64,000 bases of DNA from Dokdonia pacifica (GCF_900188275.1 NZ_FZNY01000001.1:1240001-1304000); one strand, 5' to 3'; counted from the stretch's first letter, positions 27,218 to 36,116 are shown. Made by a program: numbers and translations. The notes: a model not told the origin generated them from the letters alone.

Positions 27218-28216
27218 ATGAAAAATTATTTTACGATTGCATTAGTATGCGTATTTGTCTTTATTTCTTGTAAAAATGATGCAAAAAAAGAGGATGAAAA
27301 CACGCAAAAAGAAGAACCAAAAACAGAAGTTGTGACAAAAAACAATGATTTCAAACATTCTTTAGCACAATGGTCATTAAATAAACCATTCCGAGACGGA
27401 AGTATGGATCCTATGGATTTTGCTCATATAGCAAAAGATTTAGGGTTTACAGGAGTAGAGTATGTGACACAATTATATCCATCTGTACTTGAGACTGGAG
27501 ATAATTATAAAGAACGTGTAATGACCCTAGCCAGTAAACTTCATGAAATAAGTAAACAAGCCGAAATGGATAACGTACTTATTATGGTAGATCATGCTGG
27601 AGAGCTAGCAGATCCTGATCCAGAGAAACTGAAAGAAGCTATCGAAAATCATAAAATTTGGATGGATGCAGCAAATCTTATGGGAGCACACTCGGTAAGA
27701 GCCAATCTTTTTGGTGAATTAGATCCTGTAAAATGGCATGCATTATCAGTTGCCTCACTTAAAGAGTTAGGAGCCTACGGTAAAGAAATAGGTGTTAATA
27801 TTATTATTGAGAATCATGGTGGATGGTCTAGCGATGCTTCTAAACTTGTTGCAGTTATGAAAGAAGTGAATATGGAAACCGTAGGAACACTTCCTGATTT
27901 TGGAAACTTTTGTGTGAAACGTGAAGGAGGAGAACGCTGGGGAGCACCGTGTGTAGAAGAGTATGATACGTATAAAGGTACTCAAGAGCTTATGGAATTT
28001 GCGGTTGGTGCAAGTGCAAAATCCTATAACTTTGATGAAAATGGGGATGAAACAAAACTAGATTACCAAAAACTTATACAAATCGTAAATGATTTTAAAA
28101 CAGATCGTTTCCGTGATTATATAGGAACAGAATATGAAGGACCTCTTGAAGATCCTAAAGAAGGCGTTAAATTAACCAAAGCATTGGTTGAAAAATCAAT
28201 CAATAACCTTAAATAA
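27218..28216 (+). CDS. Sugar phosphate isomerase/epimerase-like TIM-barrel lipoprotein
   Basis: This 332-residue protein has a lipoprotein signal (VFVFISCKNDAKK, Cys19) and a Lys/Glu-rich linker. The xylose-isomerase-like barrel shows LGFTGVEYVTQLY, VLIMVDHAGEL, MGAHSVRANLFGE, IIENHGGWSSD and GTLPDFGNF; Glu and Asp in the last two are likely metal ligands. It is the first rightward gene of the sugar locus, 6 bases before the MFS gene. A role in converting a keto-sugar at the periplasmic side is inferred from context. Confidence 0.87.
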   Translation: MKNYFTIALVCVFVFISCKNDAKKEDENTQKEEPKTEVVTKNNDFKHSLAQWSLNKPFRDGSMDPMDFAHIAKDLGFTGVEYVTQLYPSVLETGDNYKERVMTLASKLHEISKQAEMDNVLIMVDHAGELADPDPEKLKEAIENHKIWMDAANLMGAHSVRANLFGELDPVKWHALSVASLKELGAYGKEIGVNIIIENHGGWSSDASKLVAVMKEVNMETVGTLPDFGNFCVKREGGERWGAPCVEEYDTYKGTQELMEFAVGASAKSYNFDENGDETKLDYQKLIQIVNDFKTDRFRDYIGTEYEGPLEDPKEGVKLTKALVEKSINNLK

Positions 28217-28222
28217 TATATT

Positions 28223-29446
28223 ATGAAAGCATCAACTAGAGTACAGTTATCCATTATGATGTTCCTTGAGTTCTTTATTTGGGGAGGATGGTTTGTAACC
28301 ATGGGAACTTTTTTAGGTAATAACTTATCTGCCTCTGGAGCAGAAACAGGAATGGCTTATTCAACACAATCATGGGGAGCTATCATAGCCCCTTTTATTA
28401 TAGGATTGATTGCAGATCGTTTTTTTAACGCAGAAAAAATTCTAGCAGTATTACACCTTATTGGAGCTGTACTAATGTATCAAATGTCGCAGACAACAGA
28501 TTTTAATGTGTTTTATCCATACGTATTAGGATACATGATTGCCTATATGCCAACATTAGCCTTAGTAAATTCTGTATCCTTTAACCAAATGACAGATCCA
28601 TCAAAAGACTTTCCATTCATTCGTGTATGGGGAACTATAGGATGGATTGTTGCAGGACTATTAATTAGTTTTGCTTTCAAATGGGATTCTGCAGAGAGTA
28701 TTGGAAACGGATTATTAGCAAACACATTTTTAATGACTGCTATTGCGTCTGCTTTGCTAGGTATTTTTAGTTTTACATTACCTAAAACTCCTCCTAGTGG
28801 AAAAGGAGAAAAAGTAAGTGTTTCAGATATTTTAGGATTAGATGCATTGAAACTATTAAAAGATAGAAACTTTCTAGTATTTTTTCTTTCTTCAGTATTA
28901 ATATGTATCCCACTGGCTTTTTATTATCAGAATTTAAGCCCTTTCTTAACAGAATCTGGAGTTGAAAATTCTACAGCATTAGCATCTATTGGTCAAGTAT
29001 CTGAAGTTGTATTTATGCTGTTACTACCATTTTTCTTTAAAAAATATGGTTTTAAGAAGACCATTTTAGTAGGAATGCTGGCTTGGACTCTTCGCTATCT
29101 TTTATTTGCATATGGAAATACAGGAGATTTATTCTTTATGGTTATAACTGGAATTGTGTTACACGGAATTTGTTATGATTTCTTTTTTGTGTCAGGACAG
29201 ATTTATACAGATAGTAAAGCTGGAGAAAAAATTAAAAGCGCAGCACAAGGATTAATCACACTTGCAACCTATGGAGTAGGAATGCTTGTTGGGTTTTATG
29301 TTGCAGGAAGGATAACAGATGCTAATATTGTAGGAGAAGGTCATGATTGGAATTCAATATGGATTTTCCCAGCGATTTTTGCGGCGGCCGTATTTGTAAT
29401 TTTTGCCTTAGCATTTAAAAATGAAAAAATAGAATACACAGAATAA
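28223..29446 (+). CDS. MFS transporter, nucleoside:H+ symporter (NupG)-like
   Basis: This is a 407-residue protein with twelve hydrophobic segments. The start LEFFIWGGWFVTMGTFL and the segment TQSWGAIIAPFIIGLIADRFFNAEK match the NHS/NupG group of the major facilitator superfamily. In Bacteroidota, members often sit in sugar loci and probably import sugars rather than nucleosides. The tight spacing (6 bases upstream, 7 downstream) puts it in the keto-sugar operon, so it may bring the oxidised sugar inward. Confidence 0.88.
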   Translation: MKASTRVQLSIMMFLEFFIWGGWFVTMGTFLGNNLSASGAETGMAYSTQSWGAIIAPFIIGLIADRFFNAEKILAVLHLIGAVLMYQMSQTTDFNVFYPYVLGYMIAYMPTLALVNSVSFNQMTDPSKDFPFIRVWGTIGWIVAGLLISFAFKWDSAESIGNGLLANTFLMTAIASALLGIFSFTLPKTPPSGKGEKVSVSDILGLDALKLLKDRNFLVFFLSSVLICIPLAFYYQNLSPFLTESGVENSTALASIGQVSEVVFMLLLPFFFKKYGFKKTILVGMLAWTLRYLLFAYGNTGDLFFMVITGIVLHGICYDFFFVSGQIYTDSKAGEKIKSAAQGLITLATYGVGMLVGFYVAGRITDANIVGEGHDWNSIWIFPAIFAAAVFVIFALAFKNEKIEYTE

Positions 29447-29453
29447 ATAGACT

Positions 29454-30593
29454 ATGAGTAATAAAATAAAATGGGGCGTCTTAGGTGGCGGGGGTGACAG
29501 CTTGATAGGTGTGCTACATCGTGTGGCAGCCAGTATGTTTGATGCCTATCAACTTACAGGCGCTGTTTTTAATCCTGATGTACATGTAAGTCTCGCTTTC
29601 GCGAAACAAATAGGGATCTCTACAGATCGTATTCATGCCAATCTAGATGATATGATTGCTGCAGAACTAGCACGTCCTGAAGAAGATCGTATTCAAGTAT
29701 TTTCAATATTAACACCTAACTTTCTACACTTCCCAATGGCAAAACAGCTATTGGAAGCTGGATTTCATGTGATTTGTGAAAAACCAATGACCATGACCTA
29801 TGAAGAAGCATTGGAGCTACAGAAAATTCAACAAAAAAATGAAAATATCTTTGGGTTGACACACACCTATACGGGATATCCGATGGTGCGTCAAATGAAA
29901 CAAATGATTGCCAATGGAGAGATAGGTGCTGTTCAAAAAGTAGATGCACAATATTATCAAGGGTGGATCAATCCATTAATACACGACCAAGAGCAACGCG
30001 CTACGACATGGCGTTTAAATCCTGAAAAATCAGGAATAAGCTGTTGTATGGGAGATATAGGGGTACATGCCTATCAAATGTTAGAATATGTGACGGGTCA
30101 GAAGGTACAATCCATTCTTGCAGATTTAAATCATCTATATGCCGATAATCAAATGGATATTGATGGTACTGTATTACTCCGTTTAGGAGAATATACTAAA
30201 GGAGTACTTCGATCAAGTCAGATTGCTACTGGAGAAGAAAACAACTTTACAGTTGCGATTTATGGTAAAAAAGCAGCATTAAAATGGGAGCAAGAAAATC
30301 CTAATTACTTGTATTTACTGGAAGAAGGACAACCCTTACGTGTTTTAAAACCTGGGCATGGTTATAATAGTGAGTTCTCATTAGATGGAACCAAGCTTCC
30401 TCCTGGGCATCCAGAAGGGATATTTGATGCGATGGGTAATATCTATAAAGGTGTTGCAAAAGCCATACGTGGAGAAAAATTCCATGAAGGTGAATTCCCA
30501 GGAATGACAGACGGCGTACGCGGAATGAATTTTATAGAAAAATCCGTGCAGTCTCATCGTGATGGGAATGTCTGGGTGACGTTAGAATCTTAA
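29454..30593 (+). CDS. Gfo/Idh/MocA-family oxidoreductase
   Basis: This 379-residue NAD(P)-dependent enzyme has the Rossmann start WGVLGGGGDSLIGVLHR and the hallmark CEKPMTMTYEEA with the conserved Lys. The C-terminal sheet domain includes MGDIGVHAYQMLEYVTG (Asp/His catalytic pair). It has no signal, so it is cytoplasmic. It may reduce or oxidise a keto-sugar in this operon. A half-degenerate palindromic repeat is read as LAFAKQIG near residue 49. Confidence 0.93.
   Translation: MSNKIKWGVLGGGGDSLIGVLHRVAASMFDAYQLTGAVFNPDVHVSLAFAKQIGISTDRIHANLDDMIAAELARPEEDRIQVFSILTPNFLHFPMAKQLLEAGFHVICEKPMTMTYEEALELQKIQQKNENIFGLTHTYTGYPMVRQMKQMIANGEIGAVQKVDAQYYQGWINPLIHDQEQRATTWRLNPEKSGISCCMGDIGVHAYQMLEYVTGQKVQSILADLNHLYADNQMDIDGTVLLRLGEYTKGVLRSSQIATGEENNFTVAIYGKKAALKWEQENPNYLYLLEEGQPLRVLKPGHGYNSEFSLDGTKLPPGHPEGIFDAMGNIYKGVAKAIRGEKFHEGEFPGMTDGVRGMNFIEKSVQSHRDGNVWVTLES
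29594..29607. repeat. Partial palindromic repeat copy in Gfo/Idh/MocA gene
   Basis: CGCTTTCGCGAAAC has an intact left arm and centre, but the right arm has decayed. It is read in frame as Ala-Phe-Ala-Lys. Confidence 0.75.
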
Positions 30594-30595
30594 GC

Positions 30596-31147
30596 ATGAA
30601 ATTTTTAATATACGTTTTCGGAATTATCTTTTTGTTTGTGGCATGTTCTGTTTCAAACACAAAACAAGAAGAAAAAGCATGTTCGAAAACGTATAAGAAT
30701 GATTTTAAGAGAATTGTATATGTACAATTTTCGAAATCAATTACCAAGGATTCTTTGCAACTCACCGAAGCCAGATTTGAATGTATAAACACTTCATTTG
30801 CAATAAAAAAAGGTTTGTATGATACCTATGGAGTTTGGGATAAGGCCATTTATGTACAGGGTCAAAAACACCCAATTCTTATATGGAACAATCGCATGCT
30901 ATTTGCAGGACAAATAGAACAATATAACATAGCTGCTTATGGCGCTGAAAAGAAAAATACGGTATATGCATCTGCGATGGTTTTTAATAATTCAGGAGAA
31001 GATATGTTGAGTTCTTCAGAGAATAAGAAAATAATAAATAAACTGTCTCAGTTAATTAAAGATAACGATAGTAAAAAAAGAGATTTTTATGAAGCCTACT
31101 GGACAGAGGTAGACCCTAACGCTTGGGAAAGAATGAAAAAAATGTAG
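30596..31147 (+). CDS. Small lipoprotein of unknown function
   Basis: This 183-residue protein has a lipoprotein signal (IIFLFVACSVSN, Cys17) and a soluble domain with no family I recognise (IVYVQFSKSITKDSLQ, IYVQGQKHPILIWNNRM). It begins 2 bases after the Gfo/Idh/MocA gene and ends directly against a palindromic repeat. Its link to sugar metabolism is positional only; it could be a passenger gene. Confidence 0.7.
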   Translation: MKFLIYVFGIIFLFVACSVSNTKQEEKACSKTYKNDFKRIVYVQFSKSITKDSLQLTEARFECINTSFAIKKGLYDTYGVWDKAIYVQGQKHPILIWNNRMLFAGQIEQYNIAAYGAEKKNTVYASAMVFNNSGEDMLSSSENKKIINKLSQLIKDNDSKKRDFYEAYWTEVDPNAWERMKKM

Positions 31148-31171
31148 TATACGCTTTCGCGAAAGCGTATA
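31148..31171. repeat. Palindromic repeat copy, intergenic, full 24 bp
   Basis: The most complete copy in the window: core CGCTTTCGCGAAAGCG with perfect TATA ends. It begins immediately after the stop codon of the 30596 gene, inside the sugar operon. Confidence 0.92.
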
Positions 31172-31189
31172 AAGGAAAATAAATAAAAG

Positions 31190-31209
31190 ATTTCTGCTTA
31201 CGCGGAAAT
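31190..31209. repeat. Degenerate copy of the second palindrome family
   Basis: ATTTCTGCTTACGCGGAAAT shares the skeleton of ATTCCCGCCTACGCGGGAAT at 24682-24701. It lies 18 bases after the 31148 palindrome. Confidence 0.55.
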
Positions 31210-31227
31210 AGGAATGAAAAGAATACT

Positions 31228-32280
31228 ATGAAAACAATAAAAGGACCAGCGGTATTTTTAGCGCAATTTATGGATGATAAAGCACCGTTTAATTCACTAG
31301 ACGGACTTTGTAAATGGGCAGCAGATTTAGGATATAAAGGAATCCAAATCCCAACTTGGGAAAGTAGATTGATAGATTTAACCAAAGCAGGAGAAAGCAA
31401 AACGTATTGTGATGAACTGAAAGGGAAAATCAATGATTATGGCCTTGAAATCACAGAGCTTTCTACACACTTACAAGGACAACTTGTGGCGGTACATCCG
31501 GCATACGACTTGATGTTTGATAATTTTGCCCCAGATGATTGCAAAAACAATCCTAAAAAACGTACAGAATGGGCACGCCAACAAATGATAAGTGCTGCAC
31601 GAGCAAGTAAGCATTTAGGATTGAATGTAAGTGCTACTTTTAGCGGTTCTCTACTATGGCATACCATGCACCCATGGCCACAACGTCCCGCAGGATTGGT
31701 AGAATTAGGATTTGAAGAGCTCGCAAATAGATGGCTTCCACTATTAAATGAGTATGATGAAAATGGGGTTGATGTTGCGTATGAAATCCACCCTGGAGAA
31801 GATTTACACGACGGTGTTACCTTTGAACGTTTTTTAGAAGCTACTCATAATCATAAGCGTGTTAATATACTTTATGATCCAAGCCATTTTGTATTGCAAC
31901 AATTAGATTATATAGAATATATAGATCATTACCATTCCTTTATAAAGGCTTTTCACGTAAAAGATTCTGAATTCAAACCCGATGGAAAACGAGGGACTTT
32001 TGGAGGCTATAGTGACTGGCAAGACAGGGCAGGGCGTTACCGTTCTCCAGGTGATGGACAAATAGATTTTAAAACTATCTTTACAAAATTGACCGAATAT
32101 GGTTGTGATGTTTGGGCTGTTATGGAATGGGAATGTTGTGTAAAAAGCCCAGAGCAAGGAGCTAGAGAAGGTGCTCCATTTATCGCAAGCCATATTATAG
32201 AGGCTACACAAAAACGATTTGATGATTTTGCAGGAGCTGATATCGATAAAGAATTATTAAAGAAAATATTAGGATTATAA
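31228..32280 (+). CDS. Sugar phosphate isomerase/epimerase-like TIM-barrel protein
   Basis: This 350-residue cytoplasmic protein has a xylose-isomerase-like barrel: CKWAADLGYKGIQIPTWESR, ITELSTHLQGQLVAVHPAYD, VAYEIHPGEDLHDG, NILYDPSHFVLQQ, AFHVKDSEF and AVMEWECC. The Glu, Asp, His and Glu residues in these motifs form a likely metal site. It is 80 bases after the preceding gene, a gap filled by two palindromes, and 12 bases before the DUF1080 gene. It likely acts on a keto-sugar; the specific isomerase activity is unknown. Confidence 0.9.
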   Translation: MKTIKGPAVFLAQFMDDKAPFNSLDGLCKWAADLGYKGIQIPTWESRLIDLTKAGESKTYCDELKGKINDYGLEITELSTHLQGQLVAVHPAYDLMFDNFAPDDCKNNPKKRTEWARQQMISAARASKHLGLNVSATFSGSLLWHTMHPWPQRPAGLVELGFEELANRWLPLLNEYDENGVDVAYEIHPGEDLHDGVTFERFLEATHNHKRVNILYDPSHFVLQQLDYIEYIDHYHSFIKAFHVKDSEFKPDGKRGTFGGYSDWQDRAGRYRSPGDGQIDFKTIFTKLTEYGCDVWAVMEWECCVKSPEQGAREGAPFIASHIIEATQKRFDDFAGADIDKELLKKILGL

Positions 32281-32292
32281 AACTTGAAACCA

Positions 32293-33045
32293 ATGAAAAA
32301 ACTAATCGTACTTTCTGTAGCTGTGGCTCTATTTAGTTGTAAAAATGAAACAAAAGACACAAAAACAGAAGCTGTTACCGAAGACACAACCGTAGTTGAG
32401 AAAAAAATGGAAGAAAACACATCCGAATGGATTACATTATTTGACGGAACTTCTATGGACCAATGGAGAGGATATGGTTCTGAAACGATGCACTCAGAAT
32501 GGGAAATTGTAGATGGCGCTATGGCTTTTACTCCAGGAGAAGAAGGAGGTAAAAATATTATTACAAAAGACACCTATGAGAATTTTGTGCTTTCATTAGA
32601 ATGGAAAATTTCAGAAGCGGGAAATAGTGGTATTTTCTGGGGAGTCCATGAGTCTTCAGATTTTAAAGAAGCCTATGAAACAGGACCAGAAATCCAAGTA
32701 TTAGACGATGCAAAGCATCCAGATGCAAATAGAGGAGGAAAAACGCATAGAGCGGGTGCTCTCTATGATATGATAGCTCCTATGGATAATATTGTAAAAC
32801 CTGCAGGAGAATGGAATGCTGTTGTGCTAGAAGTAAATCATAAAACAAACCTAGGGAAAGTAACTATGAACGGTACAGAAATGTATACGTTTCCTGCACA
32901 TGGCGCAGAATGGGATGCTATGGTAGCGACATCTAAATTTGCAGAGTGGAAAGGATTTGGTAAATATCAAAATGGCCATATTGGACTACAAGATCATAGT
33001 GATAAAGTATGGTATCGTAATATTAAGATTAAAAGAATTGATTAA
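32293..33045 (+). CDS. DUF1080 (3-keto-disaccharide hydrolase-type) lipoprotein
   Basis: I start at the ATG 32293 (MKKLIVLSVAVALFSCKNE), a lipoprotein signal; a TTG three codons earlier is also open. The domain after the linker begins EWITLFDGTSMDQWRGYG, the standard DUF1080 opening, and holds GNSGIFWGVHES, QVLDDAKHPDANRGG and GHIGLQDHSDKVWYRNIKIK. Family members cleave 3-keto-glycosides. Its place in an operon with oxidoreductases and isomerases supports that role at the cell envelope. Confidence 0.9.
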   Translation: MKKLIVLSVAVALFSCKNETKDTKTEAVTEDTTVVEKKMEENTSEWITLFDGTSMDQWRGYGSETMHSEWEIVDGAMAFTPGEEGGKNIITKDTYENFVLSLEWKISEAGNSGIFWGVHESSDFKEAYETGPEIQVLDDAKHPDANRGGKTHRAGALYDMIAPMDNIVKPAGEWNAVVLEVNHKTNLGKVTMNGTEMYTFPAHGAEWDAMVATSKFAEWKGFGKYQNGHIGLQDHSDKVWYRNIKIKRID

Positions 33046-33099
33046 TTGTTTCTAGAAAGAAACAAAAAAACAAGTGATAAAAACAAATCCTGATCGTGT

Positions 33100-33450
33100 A
33101 TGACTGTAGAAAATAGTGCACTTTTATTTCAAGGGATTTTGTTTTTATCACTTGCTTATTATTATCTAAAAAAACCTCCCAAAAAGATCAACCATTTGTA
33201 TGGGTATCGCACTAGGCGATCTATGGCTAATCAAGAAATTTGGGATTTTGCAAACCGTCAAAGCGCTAAGGATTTTTGGCGTGTAGCGATTGCTACAGTA
33301 GCTATAGGAGTCATCTTACTCCTCTTTGACATTTCTTTTAAAGTGTTTATACAAGTTGGCGTATTGCTTATAGGATTAGGTATTTCTGTATGGCACACTG
33401 AAAAAGAGATTGATAAATTTTTCGATAAAAACGGAAATAAAAAAGGATAA
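33100..33450 (+). CDS. SdpI-family membrane protein
   Basis: This 116-residue protein has three hydrophobic segments. The SdpI motif is NHLYGYRTRRSMANQEIWDFANRQSAKDFW between the first and second. SdpI of Bacillus gives immunity to a killing factor; in other bacteria the role is unknown. It lies between the sugar operon and a compound repeat. Confidence 0.88.
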   Translation: MTVENSALLFQGILFLSLAYYYLKKPPKKINHLYGYRTRRSMANQEIWDFANRQSAKDFWRVAIATVAIGVILLLFDISFKVFIQVGVLLIGLGISVWHTEKEIDKFFDKNGNKKG

Positions 33451-33521
33451 ACCCTTCAATACTTCTCTGTGATTTTTATAATCTGAACATCCTGTCGGAC
33501 TGTATAGAAGTTTCTTTAAGA

Positions 33522-33590
33522 ATACGCTTTAAGGCTTTGCTCTCTCAGTGGTTGTGAATCTTATGAGTTCGCTTTCGCGAAAGCATATAT
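33522..33590. repeat. Compound repeat copy A (palindrome arm, spacer, palindrome)
   Basis: Begins ATACGCTTTAAGGCTTTGC, continues through a roughly 45-base spacer containing TGTGAATCTTATGAGTT, and ends in the palindrome CGCTTTCGCGAAAGCA at 33570-33585. It aligns base for base over most of its length with the reverse complement of 43318-43384. Confidence 0.8.
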
Positions 33591-33640
33591 AGCCATCTTT
33601 TTCTTAAAAAAAATAGCTGATGTAGTGATTTCAAAACCCG

Positions 33641-33648
33641 TATATTTG
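33641..33648 (+). promoter_or_regulatory. -7 box for yicC (TATATTTG)
   Basis: TATATTTG, full match to TAnnTTTG, ends five bases before the yicC ATG. Transcription would begin at or near the start codon, so the message may be leaderless. No clear -33 TTG is visible. Confidence 0.5.
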
Positions 33649-33653
33649 CTCAT

Positions 33654-34511
33654 ATGATAAAATCAATGACGGGTTTTGGGAAAAGTGTTATACAACTTCC
33701 CGGAAAGAAAATCACAATCGAGATTAAATCTCTTAATAGTAAGAGTTTAGACTTAAACGCGCGTATCCCATCTACGTATAGAGAAAAAGAACTTGTAATG
33801 CGTAATCGTGTAGCAAAATCATTAGTGCGTGGCAAGGTAGACTTTGCATTATATGTAGAAAGCACAGGTGAAAACACAAATACCAAGGTGAATGAGTCCA
33901 TTGTAAAAGAGTATATGAGGCAGTTAGGAAATGTAACTAACAGTGACGACACAGAACTCTTAAAAATGGCAGTACGTCTTCCAGATGCTTTAAAAACGGA
34001 GCGAGAAGAGATGAATGAGGATGAATATAAAAGTATTGTCACTACATTAGATAAAGCGCTAGAAGAAATTAATGTATACCGATCTGATGAAGGGGCATCA
34101 CTAAAAGTTGAATTTGACCTTCGCATTAAAAATTTACAAGAACTATTAGAGAAAGTGGTTGTGATGGATGTAGACCGTCTGGATACTGTAAAAGTACGTT
34201 TAGAAAGAGCGGTAGCAGATCTTAAGGTAGAGCTTGATGAAAATCGTTTTGAACAAGAACTTGTTTATTACCTAGAAAAATATGATATCACTGAAGAAAA
34301 AGTGCGTCTTAAAAACCATTTAGAATATTTTACGGAGGCGTTAAACTCTGAGAATTCAAATGGAAAAAAATTAGGATTTATCAGTCAGGAGATAGGTCGT
34401 GAGATCAATACAATAGGTTCAAAATCTAATTATGCACCAATGCAACAATTAGTTGTACAAATGAAAGACGAATTAGAGAAAGTAAAAGAACAAATGCTTA
34501 ACGTACTTTAA
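33654..34511 (+). CDS. yicC: YicC-family endoribonuclease
   Basis: This 285-residue protein begins MIKSMTGFGKSV, the signature start of YicC/YloC. The C-terminal DUF1732 region reads GKKLGFISQEIGREINTIGSK ... LVVQMKDELEKVKEQMLNVL. Family members are RNases; E. coli YicC has been linked to sRNA decay. The middle is a long coiled helix region. It is the first gene of yicC-gmk-nadD, 10 bases before gmk. Confidence 0.94.
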   Translation: MIKSMTGFGKSVIQLPGKKITIEIKSLNSKSLDLNARIPSTYREKELVMRNRVAKSLVRGKVDFALYVESTGENTNTKVNESIVKEYMRQLGNVTNSDDTELLKMAVRLPDALKTEREEMNEDEYKSIVTTLDKALEEINVYRSDEGASLKVEFDLRIKNLQELLEKVVVMDVDRLDTVKVRLERAVADLKVELDENRFEQELVYYLEKYDITEEKVRLKNHLEYFTEALNSENSNGKKLGFISQEIGREINTIGSKSNYAPMQQLVVQMKDELEKVKEQMLNVL

Positions 34512-34521
34512 GGGATAAAAC

Positions 34522-35139
34522 GTGACAGAAGTAAAAGAACATTTTGGCAAACTTATTGTTTTTTCGGCTCCTTCAGGAAGTGGTAAAACAACCATTGTGC
34601 GACATCTTTTAGCACAAGAAGAATTCAATTTAGAATTTAGTATTTCTGCAACAAGCCGTGAGGCTAGAGGCGAAGAACAAGACGGAAAAGATTATTACTT
34701 TATCTCTCTTAAACAGTTTAAGCAGCATATTAAAGATGAAGACTTTTTAGAGTGGGAAGAAGTATATAGAGATAATTTTTACGGCACTCTTAAAGAGGAA
34801 GTACATCGTATTTGGGGGATGGGAAAGCATGTAATCTTTGATATTGATGTAGTAGGCGGATTACGTATTAAAAAGAAGTTTCCTGAGAGAACACTGGCAG
34901 TTTTTGTAAAACCACCTAGTGTGGACGAACTTAAAATACGCCTTAAAAAGCGCAAAACAGAGAGCGAAGATAAAATCAATATGCGTATTGCAAAAGCTTC
35001 TGTAGAACTAGCAACGGCGCCTCAGTTTGACCATATAATTCTTAATGACAATTTAGAGAAAGCATTAGGAGAGGCAGAAAATCTTGTAGAAGAATTTCTT
35101 AAAGTCCCCGTGCGAAGAGACGAAGAAGAGGAAGAATAA
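34522..35139 (+). CDS. gmk: Guanylate kinase
   Basis: This 205-residue protein starts at GTG (GTG ACA GAA), 10 bases after the yicC stop. The P-loop FSAPSGSGKTT is at residues 14-24. Guanylate-kinase motifs follow: SISATSREARGEEQDGKDYYFI, WEEVYRDNFYGTLKEEV, and FDIDVVGGLRIKKKF. It phosphorylates GMP to GDP in the cytoplasm. The C-terminal tail is acidic (RRDEEEEE). Confidence 0.97.
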   Translation: MTEVKEHFGKLIVFSAPSGSGKTTIVRHLLAQEEFNLEFSISATSREARGEEQDGKDYYFISLKQFKQHIKDEDFLEWEEVYRDNFYGTLKEEVHRIWGMGKHVIFDIDVVGGLRIKKKFPERTLAVFVKPPSVDELKIRLKKRKTESEDKINMRIAKASVELATAPQFDHIILNDNLEKALGEAENLVEEFLKVPVRRDEEEEE

Positions 35140-35157
35140 ATAAGCCTACGATTAATT

Positions 35158-35739
35158 ATGAAAATAGGACTGTATTTTGGCACATTTAATCCTATACATG
35201 TAGGACATCTCGCTATTGCAAATCATATGGCAGAGTATAGTGACTTAGATAAAATATGGATGGTCATTACCCCACATAATCCTTTTAAGAAGAAAAGTAG
35301 TTTACTCGATAACCATCATCGATATCAGATGGTACAAAGGGCATTAGAGGAATATCCAAAAATTGAAGCAAGCACTATAGAGTTTTCCCTCCCGCAACCT
35401 AATTATACAGTTTATACACTGGTGCATTTACAAGAAAAATATCCAGATCATGAGTTTTGTCTCATTATGGGAGAAGACAACTTGAAAAGCTTGCATAAGT
35501 GGAAAAACTATGAAGCTATATTAGAAAACCATGAGGTGTACGTATACCCTCGCATTTCTGAAGGTGTGATAGAAACTCGATTTGATAATCACCCTAAAAT
35601 ACATCGAGTAGCTGCCCCTATTATGGAAATCTCTTCTACTGCGATACGCAATGGGATTAAAGAAAAGAAAAGTATACGTCCCTTACTTCCTTATGAGGTG
35701 TTTCAATATCTTGATGAGATGAATTTTTATAAATCATAA
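35158..35739 (+). CDS. nadD: Nicotinate-nucleotide adenylyltransferase
   Basis: This 193-residue nucleotidyltransferase has the N-terminal motif GTFNPIHVGH (residues 8-17) and the C-terminal ISSTAIRNGI. It makes nicotinate adenine dinucleotide from NaMN and ATP in NAD synthesis. It follows gmk by 18 bases and precedes a small membrane protein gene by 2 bases, so the operon is yicC-gmk-nadD-35742. Confidence 0.96.
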   Translation: MKIGLYFGTFNPIHVGHLAIANHMAEYSDLDKIWMVITPHNPFKKKSSLLDNHHRYQMVQRALEEYPKIEASTIEFSLPQPNYTVYTLVHLQEKYPDHEFCLIMGEDNLKSLHKWKNYEAILENHEVYVYPRISEGVIETRFDNHPKIHRVAAPIMEISSTAIRNGIKEKKSIRPLLPYEVFQYLDEMNFYKS

Positions 35740-35741
35740 GT

Positions 35742-36053
35742 ATGCCTAAACTAGATGACGGTCATTTATACACTAAAAGAGCTTATTACTTTGGGATTAT
35801 TGCTTTGATATCATTTCTTGCAACACAAGGGTTATTAAGTCTGGATAAGTATGCGAGACTAGAGCTTCCTATTATACTCCCTTTAATACTTACCATTCTA
35901 TTTCTCTTTTGTAGTTTTATGTGTATGTATGCTATTTACAAGGCTAGAAATGAACATAATTCTATAAAAAAAGTAGTAGCTACTTTTTTAGCGATAGGGT
36001 CAGTGGTTTATATTATTCTTTTAATTAGAGAGTTATTCTCAGTTAGTCTTTAA
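35742..36053 (+). CDS. Small membrane protein of unknown function
   Basis: This 103-residue protein has three hydrophobic segments (about residues 15-32, 43-65 and 78-99) and no family motif I recognise. It begins 2 bases after nadD and is followed by a terminator, so it is the last gene of the yicC operon. Confidence 0.75.
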   Translation: MPKLDDGHLYTKRAYYFGIIALISFLATQGLLSLDKYARLELPIILPLILTILFLFCSFMCMYAIYKARNEHNSIKKVVATFLAIGSVVYIILLIRELFSVSL

Positions 36054-36057
36054 AAAT

Positions 36058-36088
36058 AAAGGCTGATTATAAATAACCAGCCTTTATG
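36058..36088. terminator. Terminator after the yicC operon
   Basis: AAAGGCTGATTAT pairs with ATAACCAGCCTTT (one mismatch, short loop). It lies between the convergent 35742 and 36117 genes. Confidence 0.78.
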
Positions 36089-36116
36089 AATAAAAAATGT
36101 AATTAAGAATATTCTT

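Noticed and set aside
32037-32573. A 178-codon minus-strand open frame across the TIM-barrel and DUF1080 genes
   Set aside because: It spans two well-supported opposite-strand genes and has no recognisable domain.
33048-33065. GTTTC/GAAAC hairpin after the DUF1080 gene as a terminator
   Set aside because: The stem is short and AT-rich, and is not followed by a T-run, so I do not call it.
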